NCBI RefSeq assembly: GCF_000722875.1
Contig: NZ_JFHR01000014.1
Coordinates: 1 to 64,000 of the forward strand
Direction of reading: 5' to 3'
DNA from: Sphingobium chlorophenolicum
GTDB taxonomy: Bacteria > Pseudomonadota > Alphaproteobacteria > Sphingomonadales > Sphingomonadaceae
DNA: 64,000 bases
Both the position numbers and the translations under genes were made by a program. This document shows, in pieces, positions 28,451 to 35,667 of this stretch. Numbering within the stretch: the first letter of the stretch is position 1; each line of letters starts with the position of its first letter. The notes beneath the pieces are model-generated. The model searched no databases and was not told where the DNA came from. It saw nothing but the letters and a program-made list of their open reading frames with translations.

Positions 28451-28510
28451 AGCAAGGGATAGGTTGCGGGGAAAATCAGGCGCTTGTCGCCCTCCCCGAT
28501 TCCAGGAATC

Positions 28511-28519
28511 TTGTCCACA
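28511..28519 (-). promoter_or_regulatory. DnaA box (one mismatch)
   Basis: TTGTCCACA, differing from TTATCCACA at the third base. Its orientation is opposite to the perfect boxes. Confidence 0.6.
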
Positions 28520-28553
28520 GCCCGCCAACAGATGGAAATTAAAATCCACAGCC

Positions 28554-28562
28554 TGTGGATAA
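28554..28562 (+). promoter_or_regulatory. DnaA box (perfect) paired with a weaker inverse box
   Basis: TGTGGATAA lies three bases from the inverted near-match aaatccaca (28542-28550), so the pair forms an inverted arrangement around gcc. Confidence 0.75.
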
Positions 28563-28705
28563 GGGGGATAAGCGGACTGACTCGGACCGGAATCGGCGAC
28601 TCCGGAGAGTCAAGTTGTTGGCAAATCGGGGCACAGCGCATAAACCCCGCTGCCAACCGCCCTACTATCTCCATCATCCTTTTGAATCTAAATATAAGAG
28701 AGTTT

Positions 28706-29767
28706 ATGACGGGACCAGATGACGCGCTTTCCAACGGCCGGACGCTCAAGCCGTTGCTTTCGGTCCTGAAAGGCGCTTGCCCTGTTGTGCCGCCCATGTG
28801 GCTCATGCGCCAGGCGGGACGCTATCTGCCTGAATATCGCGCCTTGCGAGCGGAAAAGGGCGGATTCCTCGAAATGGTCTATGACAGTGCGGCGGCGGCA
28901 GAAGTGACCGTTCAGCCGCTGCGCCGTTTCGGTTTCGACGGGGCGATCCTGTTTTCCGACATTTTGATCGTGCCCTATGCCATGGGGCAGGATTTGTGGT
29001 TCGAGGCGGGAGAAGGACCGCGTCTGGCGCCGATCCTGGCCGAGACGGACCTGTCGGCCCTGAAACCCGATTTCAGCCGCTATGAGGCGGTGTATGAGAC
29101 GGTCCGGCAGGTGAAGGCCGCGCTGGACCCTCAGGTGACCTTCCTGGGCTTTGCAGGCAGCCCCTGGACCATCGCCACCTATATGGTCGCTGGTCAGGGC
29201 AGCAAGGATCAGGGCGCGGCCCGCCGCATGGCCTACAGCCAACCCGAAAAATTCGGCGCGATCATCGATGCGATCATCGATGCGACGGTGGTCTATCTGT
29301 CCGGCCAGATCGAGGCCGGGGTCGAGGCGGTGCAGCTTTTCGACAGTTGGGCGGGCAGCCTGGCTCCGCTGGAGTTCGAGCGCTGGGTGATCCGGCCCAA
29401 CCGGCGGATCGTGGAGAGGTTGAAGGCGATTCATCCGGACATTCCGGTGATCGGCTTTCCCAAAGGCGCGGGCGCGAAATTGGCCGATTATGCGGCGGGG
29501 ACCGGGGTCGATGCGGTCGGCGTCGATGAAACGGTCGATCCGCACTGGGCCAACCGGGTTCTGCCGCAAGGGCTGCCGGTGCAGGGGAATCTGGATCCGC
29601 TGGCGCTGATCGCCGGGGGCAAGGCGGTGGAAGAGGCGGTCGACAATATCCGCGCCGCCTTTGCCGGGCGGCCGCATATCTTCAACCTGGGGCACGGGAT
29701 ATTGCCCGACACCCCCATTGATCATGTCGAAGCGCTGCTTAGCTATGTGCGGGCAGCGGGAGACTGA
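28706..29767 (+). CDS. hemE: Uroporphyrinogen decarboxylase
   Basis: 353 residues from ATG 28706, which follows the AT-rich end of the origin. Signatures are PPMWLMRQAGRYLPEYRALR near the N-terminus, FSDILIVPYAMG, GFAGSPWTIATYMVAG and GAKLADYAAGTGVDAVGVDETVD. It decarboxylates uroporphyrinogen III to coproporphyrinogen III in heme synthesis. hemJ follows after 4 bases, so the two form an operon. Proximity to oriC gives it a high gene dosage during growth. Confidence 0.97.
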   Translation: MTGPDDALSNGRTLKPLLSVLKGACPVVPPMWLMRQAGRYLPEYRALRAEKGGFLEMVYDSAAAAEVTVQPLRRFGFDGAILFSDILIVPYAMGQDLWFEAGEGPRLAPILAETDLSALKPDFSRYEAVYETVRQVKAALDPQVTFLGFAGSPWTIATYMVAGQGSKDQGAARRMAYSQPEKFGAIIDAIIDATVVYLSGQIEAGVEAVQLFDSWAGSLAPLEFERWVIRPNRRIVERLKAIHPDIPVIGFPKGAGAKLADYAAGTGVDAVGVDETVDPHWANRVLPQGLPVQGNLDPLALIAGGKAVEEAVDNIRAAFAGRPHIFNLGHGILPDTPIDHVEALLSYVRAAGD

Positions 29768-29771
29768 ATAT

Positions 29772-30212
29772 ATGGCTTATCTGGGAGCAGCCTATTTGTG
29801 GGTCAAAGCCGCGCATGTCATCTTCGTCATCTTCCTGATGGCGGGCCTTTTCATGATGCCGCGCTTCTTCGTCTATCACCAGCAATGCCCGGTGGGATCG
29901 GATGAGGACAGGAAGTGGATCGACCGGGAAAGGCGGCTGCTCAAGATCATCCTGAACCCGTCCATCGTCCTGGTCTGGGTATTCGGCCTGATGCTGATGG
30001 TGGAGATCGGCGCGTGGCATTTCGGCTGGTTTCACCTGAAATTGCTCTTCGTGCTGGGCCTGTCGGGCTATCATGGCTGGATCGCGGGTTATGCGAAGAA
30101 GCTTGCCAGGGGGCTGCGGCCGCTCAGCGAGAAGCGGTTGCGGTTGCTGAACGAGATTCCGGGGGTTGCCGCCGCGGTGATCGTGATCGCGGTGATCGTG
30201 AAGCCGTTTTGA
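29772..30212 (+). CDS. hemJ: HemJ-type protoporphyrinogen IX oxidase (CopD-like membrane protein)
   Basis: 146 residues from ATG 29772. Four membrane segments are visible, with the conserved N-terminal His in YLWVKAAHVIFVIFLMAGLFMMPRFFVYH, then KIILNPSIVLVWVFGLML, WFHLKLLFVLGLSGYHGWIAG and RLLNEIPGVAAAVIVIAVIVKP. HemJ oxidises protoporphyrinogen IX in bacteria lacking HemG/HemY, the penultimate heme step. It directly follows hemE. A two-armed repeat follows its stop and may end transcription. Confidence 0.93.
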   Translation: MAYLGAAYLWVKAAHVIFVIFLMAGLFMMPRFFVYHQQCPVGSDEDRKWIDRERRLLKIILNPSIVLVWVFGLMLMVEIGAWHFGWFHLKLLFVLGLSGYHGWIAGYAKKLARGLRPLSEKRLRLLNEIPGVAAAVIVIAVIVKPF

Positions 30213-30220
30213 CATAGCCG

Positions 30221-30298
30221 TCATCCCAGCGAAAGCTGGGATCTCGTGAGGCTATGCTGTGCCCTATCGCCTGAGATCCCAGCCTTCGCTGGGATGAC
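30221..30298. repeat. Two-armed palindromic intergenic repeat
   Basis: The left arm gtcatcccagcgaaagctgg and right arm ccagccttcgctgggatgac are inverted copies around a centre of about 40 bases, between the convergent hemJ and panC genes. It is the same architecture as the elements at 3693 and 45154 with a different arm sequence. Confidence 0.8.
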
Positions 30299-30303
30299 GG
30301 ACA

Positions 30304-31149
30304 TTAAATTGGGTCGACCGGGATATTGTCGATCAGCCGGGTTTTGCCGAGCTTTGCCGCGCCCAGCAGCCTTGCGGGACGGTCCAGCACCGTCATCGGT
30401 TCCAGAGTCACCGTGTCGCACAGCGTCACATAGTCGATGGGGTCAAAGCCATGCGCCGTCAGCAGCGCTATGGCCTTGGCGACGGCGGACTCGACACTTG
30501 CGCCCTTTTCCATCTGCCGCGCCGCTTCGCCTAGGGCGCGGGGCAGGGCCAGCGCGTCCTTGCGCTCCTCCTCGCTGAGATAGGCATTGCGCGAAGACAG
30601 CGCCAAGCCATCCTCTGCCCGTTGGGTCGGCACGCCGACAATCTCGATCGGCACGTCCAAATCGCGGACCATGCGCCGGATCAAGGCGAGCTGCTGATAA
30701 TCCTTCTCCCCAAACAGGGCGACGTCCGGGCGGACCTGGTTGAACAATTTCGTCACCACCGTAGCCACGCCGTCGAAATGGCCGGGCCGCGCCGCGCCGT
30801 CCAGCCCCTCCGTCACGCCCGAAACGGAGATGTTGGTGGCATAGCCGGCCGGGTACATGACATCGACCGTCGGCGCCCAGAGGATGTCGACTCCGGCCGC
30901 CTGCAACATCTGCGCGTCCTTCGCCTCCCGCCGGGGATAGGCGTCCAGATCCTCGTTCACCCCGAACTGCCGGGGATTGACGAAGATCGACACCGCCACA
31001 TGCCCGGCATGGCGGCGCGCTTCCTCCACCAGCGCCATATGTCCGTCATGCAGCGCCCCCATGGTGGGCACCAGCGCCAGCGGTTTTCCGTCGCTTTTCA
31101 GCGCATCGACGGCGGCGCGCAGCGAAGGCAGGTCACGGAGGATTTGCAC
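30304..31149 (-). CDS. panC: Pantothenate synthetase
   Basis: 281 residues from GTG 31149 (VQILRDLPSLRAAVDAL). The codons upstream lack conservation, and ggag lies about 10 bases before this GTG. Motifs are LVPTMGALHDGHMALV (HIGH-like), SIFVNPRQFGVNEDLDAYPR, VTKLFNQVRPDVALFGEKDYQQLALI and LSSRNAYLSEEER. It condenses pantoate and beta-alanine with ATP, en route to CoA (coaE is also in this window). It is divergent from mipZ. Confidence 0.95.
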   Translation of the reverse strand: MQILRDLPSLRAAVDALKSDGKPLALVPTMGALHDGHMALVEEARRHAGHVAVSIFVNPRQFGVNEDLDAYPRREAKDAQMLQAAGVDILWAPTVDVMYPAGYATNISVSGVTEGLDGAARPGHFDGVATVVTKLFNQVRPDVALFGEKDYQQLALIRRMVRDLDVPIEIVGVPTQRAEDGLALSSRNAYLSEEERKDALALPRALGEAARQMEKGASVESAVAKAIALLTAHGFDPIDYVTLCDTVTLEPMTVLDRPARLLGAAKLGKTRLIDNIPVDPI

Positions 31150-31258
31150 GACAGGAACGGCTCCGATAAGGGCATGAACAGGGGTATATCCTGCTAAGGC
31201 ATGACCGGTTCGAACGGTCAACACACAATGCGACAATCAACGGGGTTATAAAGGTCCG

Positions 31259-32065
31259 ATGGCGAACGCCCAAACGCACCATATCGTCTTCGCCAATGAG
31301 AAGGGCGGAACCGGCAAGTCGACGACCGCCGTGCATACGGCCATCGCGCTGACGGTGTTGGGCCATCGCGTCGGCATGATCGACCTCGACCCGCGCCAGC
31401 GCACCATCACCCGCTATATGGAGAACCGGGCAGAGACCGCCCGCCGCCGCGGCATCGACCTGCCGACTCCGGATTTCGAAGTGTTCAAGGGCGACAGCGT
31501 CGAGGCGCTGGAGGAACAGGCCGCCGCCATGGCCGAGGGGAAGGATTTCCTGGTGGTCGACACGCCCGGCCGCGACGACGACTATGCCCGCCACATGGCC
31601 GCCCGCGCCCATACGCTGGTGACGCCGATGAACGACAGTTTCGTCGATTTCGACCTGATCGGGCAGGTGGACGCGGAAACATTCAAGGTGAAGCGCCTGT
31701 CCTTCTATTCCGAACTGATTTTCGAGGCGCGCAAGACCCGCGCCAAGGCGGATGGCGTCAGCATCGACTGGGTGGTGCTGCGCAACCGCGTCCAGCATCA
31801 TGACGCCCGCAACAAGAAGCGCGTGGGCGACGCGTTGACGGAGCTGTCCCGCCGCGTGGGATTCCGCGTGATTCCCGGCCTTTCGGAGCGGGTGATCTTC
31901 CGCGAACTCTTTCCGTCGGGTCTGACCCTGCTGGACAAGGGACATCTGGGCGAACTGGGCGTCAGCCATATCGCCGCCCGGCAGGAACTGCGCGAGATGG
32001 TGTCGGGCCTTGCCCTTCCCTCCCGCGCAGAGGTCGCGCCGCTGGATCTGCTCGGCGCCGCCTGA
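31259..32065 (+). CDS. mipZ: Division-plane positioning ATPase MipZ
   Basis: 268 residues. A ParA/MinD-type deviant Walker A (FANEKGGTGKSTTA, residues about 11-24) is followed by IDLDPRQRTITRYMENR and FLVVDTPGRDDDYARHMAARAHTLVTPMNDSFVDFDLIGQ, diagnostic for MipZ. In Caulobacter MipZ binds ParB near the origin and blocks FtsZ assembly at the poles, so division happens at midcell. Its position about 2.6 kb from the putative origin fits this role. The stop and the next start share a base (TGATG). Confidence 0.95.
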   Translation: MANAQTHHIVFANEKGGTGKSTTAVHTAIALTVLGHRVGMIDLDPRQRTITRYMENRAETARRRGIDLPTPDFEVFKGDSVEALEEQAAAMAEGKDFLVVDTPGRDDDYARHMAARAHTLVTPMNDSFVDFDLIGQVDAETFKVKRLSFYSELIFEARKTRAKADGVSIDWVVLRNRVQHHDARNKKRVGDALTELSRRVGFRVIPGLSERVIFRELFPSGLTLLDKGHLGELGVSHIAARQELREMVSGLALPSRAEVAPLDLLGAA

Positions 32066-32496
32066 TGGGGCTGCTTGCCTTGGCTTTGATCGGGCTTGCG
32101 GCCTGGCTGATCTGGACGGGACGATTGCAACGCATGAGCGCGAAGGATGGCATGGCATTGGGCGCCGCTCTGGTCGGCGCGGTTGTGGCCGCCAAGGGCA
32201 AGCCGCTGATCGGCGCGCCGCTACTGATCGGTGCCACGCTATTCTTCCTTGCCAGAGGCCGACGGGACAAGGGCAAGGCGGGCAAGCCTGCGCCGCAGCC
32301 CGTTTCGTCTCATGCGGTGATCGACGCCAGGAAGCTGCTGGGCGTTGGGCCGGACGCGGACGCCCGCGCCATCCGCGCCGCGCATCGCCGCCTGATCGCC
32401 TCCGTCCATCCGGACAAGGGCGGCACCGAAGCGCTGGCGGCCCAGATCAACGCGGCCCGCGACCTGCTGATCGGGGAAGTCGAACAGCGCCGTTGA
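32065..32496 (+). CDS. Membrane-anchored J-domain protein
   Basis: 143 residues. Two N-terminal membrane segments (LLALALIGLAAWLIWTG; ALGAALVGAVVAAKG…LIGATLFFLA) precede a C-terminal J-domain with ARKLLGVGPDADARAIRAAHRRLIASVHPDKGG, including the HPD motif. The layout resembles Tim14/DjlA-like co-chaperones that recruit DnaK to the inner membrane. Coupled translation with mipZ suggests an operon. Confidence 0.85.
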   Translation: MGLLALALIGLAAWLIWTGRLQRMSAKDGMALGAALVGAVVAAKGKPLIGAPLLIGATLFFLARGRRDKGKAGKPAPQPVSSHAVIDARKLLGVGPDADARAIRAAHRRLIASVHPDKGGTEALAAQINAARDLLIGEVEQRR

Positions 32497-32515
32497 AGCC
32501 GAGGGAGAGGATGCC

Positions 32516-33898
32516 ATGGCCCATCGCTTTCATCCCACGCTGCTGCGCGAATATGACATTCGCGGGGTGGTCGGCCGGACGCTGGGCGAGGCGGACGCCT
32601 ATGCCGTGGGCCGCAGCTTTGGAACGATTGTCAGGCGCCGGGGGAGCGGTCGGACGCGCGGATCAAGGGTCGCGGTCGGCTATGACGGGCGGCTGAGTTC
32701 CCCGGCGCTGGAACAGGCGGTCGTGCAGGGCCTTCAGGATTCCGGAACCGATGTCGCGCGCATAGGCCTCGGCCCGACGCCCATGCTCTATTATGCCGAA
32801 GCGGTGCTCGACGTTGATGGCGGCATTCAGATAACCGGCAGCCACAATCCCTCCGATCATAACGGCTTCAAGCTGGTATTTCAGCATGGGGCTTTTTTTG
32901 GCCCGGACATCGCGAATCTGGGCGTCATGGCGGGGACGGGCGACTGGAGCGAAGGCAGCGGCGGAGTCGAGAGCGTCGACATCATGGACCGCTACGCCGC
33001 CCGGCTGGTGGAAGGATTCGACGGCGCCGCCTGGCGCATCGGATGGGACGCGGGCAATGGCGCGGCGGGGCCGGTGGTGGATAAGCTCGTCAAGCTCCTG
33101 CCAGGTGAGCATCATGTGCTTTTCACCCAGATAGACGGACATTTTCCCCATCATCACCCCGATCCCACTGTCGAGGCCAATCTGGCGGAGCTGAAGGCGC
33201 TTGTCCGCGCAAAGAAGCTCGATTTCGGACTGGCTTTCGACGGCGACGGCGACCGCATCGGCGTGATCGACGGCAAGGGGCGGGTGATCTGGGGCGACCA
33301 GTTGCTCGGCATCTTCGCCGAACTGGTGTTGAAGGACCGGCCGAACGCCACGGTCGTCGCCGACGTGAAGGCCAGTCAGGCCCTGTTCGACCGCATTTCG
33401 GCCTTGGGGGGCAAGCCGCTGATGTGGAAGACGGGCCACAGCCTCATCAAGTCCAAAATGAAGGAAATTGGCGCTCCGCTGGGCGGCGAGATGACCGGCC
33501 ATATCTTCTTCGCGGACGAATATTATGGTTTCGACGATGCGCTTTATGCCGCGGTGCGGCTTATCCGGGGTCTGACGCGGCTACGCCGGAGCGTCACCGG
33601 CCTGCGCGACGAGATGCCGGAAATGGCCAATACGCCGGAAATCCGCTTCCCGGTGGACGAAAGCCGCAAATTCGCCGTGGTGGAGGAAGTGCGCGCCCGG
33701 TTGCTGGCGGCGGGCGCGAGGGTCGACCAGACCGACGGGCTGCGCGTCACCACGGCCGATGGCTGGTGGTTGCTGCGCGCCTCCAACACGCAGGATTCGC
33801 TGGTGGCGCGAGCGGAAGCGAAGGATGCGGCCTCCTTGACGCGACTGATCGCGGCCATCGATGCGCAATTGGCCGATTCGGGCGTGATTCGGTCTTGA
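32516..33898 (+). CDS. pgmG: Phosphoglucomutase/phosphomannomutase PgmG
   Basis: 460 residues, the size of sphingomonad PgmG. It has YDIRGVVG and VGYDGRLSS at the N-terminus, the phosphoserine loop TGSHNPSDHNGFK (Ser about 109), the metal loop LAFDGDGDRIGV (about 240), the sugar-binding loop GGEMTGHIFF and a C-terminal phosphate-binding domain (RASNTQDSLVARAEA). It interconverts hexose 1- and 6-phosphates for nucleotide-sugar and exopolysaccharide synthesis. It follows the J-domain gene after 19 bases. Confidence 0.95.
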   Translation: MAHRFHPTLLREYDIRGVVGRTLGEADAYAVGRSFGTIVRRRGSGRTRGSRVAVGYDGRLSSPALEQAVVQGLQDSGTDVARIGLGPTPMLYYAEAVLDVDGGIQITGSHNPSDHNGFKLVFQHGAFFGPDIANLGVMAGTGDWSEGSGGVESVDIMDRYAARLVEGFDGAAWRIGWDAGNGAAGPVVDKLVKLLPGEHHVLFTQIDGHFPHHHPDPTVEANLAELKALVRAKKLDFGLAFDGDGDRIGVIDGKGRVIWGDQLLGIFAELVLKDRPNATVVADVKASQALFDRISALGGKPLMWKTGHSLIKSKMKEIGAPLGGEMTGHIFFADEYYGFDDALYAAVRLIRGLTRLRRSVTGLRDEMPEMANTPEIRFPVDESRKFAVVEEVRARLLAAGARVDQTDGLRVTTADGWWLLRASNTQDSLVARAEAKDAASLTRLIAAIDAQLADSGVIRS

Positions 33899-33983
33899 AA
33901 GGCCCTTCGGTCTCCGAACGGACAGCCGAAATGCCCTGATGGGACGCCGGTTTTCCTTTACGGAAATCGGACAAAAGCGTGAC

Positions 33984-34002
33984 GATTGCATGAAACGCAA
34001 TC
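33984..34002. promoter_or_regulatory. 19-bp palindromic element upstream of sRNA locus 1
   Basis: The sequence gattgcatgaaacgcaatc has 6-base inverted arms (gattgc / gcaatc) around a 7-base asymmetric core. The exact reverse complement occurs at 41146-41164 at the same distance from a homologous RNA locus. This suggests an operator or a shared upstream promoter element. Confidence 0.6.
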
Positions 34003-34016
34003 GGCGGTCCGCTTTT

Positions 34017-34114
34017 CGCATTTGCGGAAATCGTCGCTGCACTGCAAAAGGAAAAGGCCTTTCAGGCATCCTCTCCTAAAACTTTCAAGCCGTCCCTTGG
34101 GGCGGCTTTTTTTT
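34017..34114 (+). ncRNA. Candidate small RNA, copy 1
   Basis: This non-coding block shares with 41179-41278 the segments cgcatttgcgg (start), gcctttcaggcatcctctcc (40 bases further in both) and a terminator at the end. gcct-ttc-aggc forms a small hairpin. It is followed by an unpaired anti-Shine-Dalgarno-like CCTCTCCT, then a strong terminator hairpin. The exact 5' end is unknown. The whole pgmG-fadL gap (33899-34311) has no convincing ORF. Such C-rich loops are typical of alphaproteobacterial trans-acting sRNAs. Confidence 0.65.
34087..34114 (+). terminator. Rho-independent terminator of sRNA copy 1
   Basis: The stem aagccgtccc / ggggcggctt (10 pairs, one G-U) is followed by eight T residues and then a second T-run. 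Confidence 0.85.
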
Positions 34115-34311
34115 GCTTTTTTTACGGCGCGGTTTTCGCTTCATGCCGTAACGTCGTTGCGCATTCCGCCGCCCGGCCTGCCGAAACCCATGCAAATTAG
34201 GGCTTTTCGAACGATTATTTAACCATAATGCTCATAGGGACATGGCCCATGGGGGATCATTCTCCGGGGAAAGCCATTTTGCCCAGATCGAGTTTCAGGA
34301 GTGGAATCATC

Positions 34312-35616
34312 ATGCCTTTGCGTCGTCCCGTCATTGCCAGCCTCCTGCTATCGGGCGCGTTGGCAGCGCCTGTTCCGGCTTTCGCGGGCGGATTCTATTT
34401 GCAGGAACAGTCGCCCAAGGAAACCGGACGCGCTCTTGCGGGCGCGGGCGCGGCGGCGGACGATCCGTCCACCGTCTATTTCAACCCCGCCGCTATGACC
34501 GAATTGCCGGGCATTCAGACCTCCATCGGCGGCATCGCGCTGTTTGCGTCGGCGCATCAGGCCAATCGCGGCACCTATCGCACCGTTCCGACCCTGCCCG
34601 GCGCGCGTGTGCCGGTGACGGGCAATGACGGCGGACAGCCGTTCGAAAAGGTCATTCCCATCCCCAGCTTCTATGTGACCGCGCAAGCGACGGACCGGCT
34701 GTGGCTGGGCCTGGGCGTCAATGCGCCGTTCGGGTTGAAGCTGGATTATGACGACGGCTTTTTCGGCCGCTATGACTCGATCTACACCAACCTCAAAACC
34801 TATAACATCCAGCCCAGCGCCGCTTATAAGCTCAATGACAATTTCTCGGTCGGCGGCGGCGTGGACGTGCAATATGTGAAGGCGACGCTGACCAATGCCC
34901 TGCCGCAGCTTTCGCCCCTGGCACCTGCCGACGGTTTCGCCCGGCTGAAGGGCGACGACTGGACGGTCGGCTGGAATGCGGGCCTGTTCTACACCAACGG
35001 CACCACCAATGTCGGGGTCTCCTACCGTTCGGGCATCAATCACAAGCTGATCGGCACGCAGGCCATTTCCGGCCTTCTGGGTCCGATAGCCTCAGCCAAC
35101 GGCACGCTGGCCGCTTCCGCGCCGCTCGACCTGCCCGATGTCGTCACGGTCGGTTTCATGCACAGGCTGACGCCCAGGCTGCGCGCCATGATCAGCGGCC
35201 GCTGGTACAACTGGTCGAAGTTCAAGGGCATCGCCATCACCTCCGCCGCCGGGACCAGCAACAAGGAACTGGATTACAAGGACAGCTACAGCGTCAGCCT
35301 GGGCGGCGAATATGACGTCAGCCCGGCCCTGACCCTGCGCGCCGGAACGATGTTCGACCGGTCGCCCACCAATCCGCAGCATCTGACGACCCGCGTGCCG
35401 GACGGCGACCGCACCTGGCTGTCGGCCGGCGCGACCTATAATATCTCGCCCGCCTTTGCGCTGAACCTCAGCTATGCCCATAATTTCGTGGAAAAGGCGA
35501 ACATCATCCGTCCGGACAGCTATTATCCCGCGCCCGCGACGGTGACGGCGACCACCCTGTCGCAGACCAGCGGCAATGCGGACCAGATCGGCGCGTCGCT
35601 CACCGCACGCTTCTAA
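34312..35616 (+). CDS. FadL/OmpP1-family outer-membrane transporter
   Basis: 434 residues from ATG 34312 behind aggag. The signal peptide ends in …VPAFA, and the mature protein begins GGFYLQEQSPKETGRALAGAG with the FadL N-terminal hatch and the DPSTVYFNPAAMTEL motif. The rest is a long barrel ending in GASLTARF. FadL-like channels bring hydrophobic compounds (fatty acids, aromatics) across the outer membrane. A terminator follows the stop immediately. Confidence 0.92.
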   Translation: MPLRRPVIASLLLSGALAAPVPAFAGGFYLQEQSPKETGRALAGAGAAADDPSTVYFNPAAMTELPGIQTSIGGIALFASAHQANRGTYRTVPTLPGARVPVTGNDGGQPFEKVIPIPSFYVTAQATDRLWLGLGVNAPFGLKLDYDDGFFGRYDSIYTNLKTYNIQPSAAYKLNDNFSVGGGVDVQYVKATLTNALPQLSPLAPADGFARLKGDDWTVGWNAGLFYTNGTTNVGVSYRSGINHKLIGTQAISGLLGPIASANGTLAASAPLDLPDVVTVGFMHRLTPRLRAMISGRWYNWSKFKGIAITSAAGTSNKELDYKDSYSVSLGGEYDVSPALTLRAGTMFDRSPTNPQHLTTRVPDGDRTWLSAGATYNISPAFALNLSYAHNFVEKANIIRPDSYYPAPATVTATTLSQTSGNADQIGASLTARF

Positions 35617-35637
35617 AGCTCGTCGTAAATCCCTATA

Positions 35638-35666
35638 GGGGCTCCATCATCACGGAGCCCCTTTTT
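35638..35666 (+). terminator. Terminator-like hairpin directly in front of ispG
   Basis: ggggctcc and ggagcccc (8-bp perfect stem, 8-base loop) are followed by five T, ending one base before the ispG ATG. It can end fadL transcription. It also contains the only Shine-Dalgarno-like ggag (35654-35657) for ispG. Confidence 0.75.
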
Positions 35667-35667
35667 C

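Larger units (their letters stand above)
28419..28705. other. Putative chromosomal replication origin (oriC)
   Basis: This is a 287-base non-coding gap between divergent ppsR and hemE. It contains perfect DnaA boxes (TGTGGATAA) at 28442-28450 and 28554-28562 and a one-mismatch inverse box (TTGTCCACA) at 28511-28519. A weaker inverse box (aaatccaca, 28542-28550) sits next to the second perfect box. An AT-rich stretch (28678-28707) adjoins hemE, and six GANTC sites occur within 28506-28688. Gene context (RP001-like gene, hemE, maf-aroE-coaE-dnaQ) and the switch in coding strand at this point support the call. An hemE promoter must also lie here. Confidence 0.8.

Noticed and set aside
31201-31219. 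Palindrome-like accggttcgaacggt between panC and mipZ as a parS site
   Set aside because: It has a gttcgaac core but lacks the tgtttcacgtgaaaca-like parS consensus and is offset by one base from symmetry; too weak to call.
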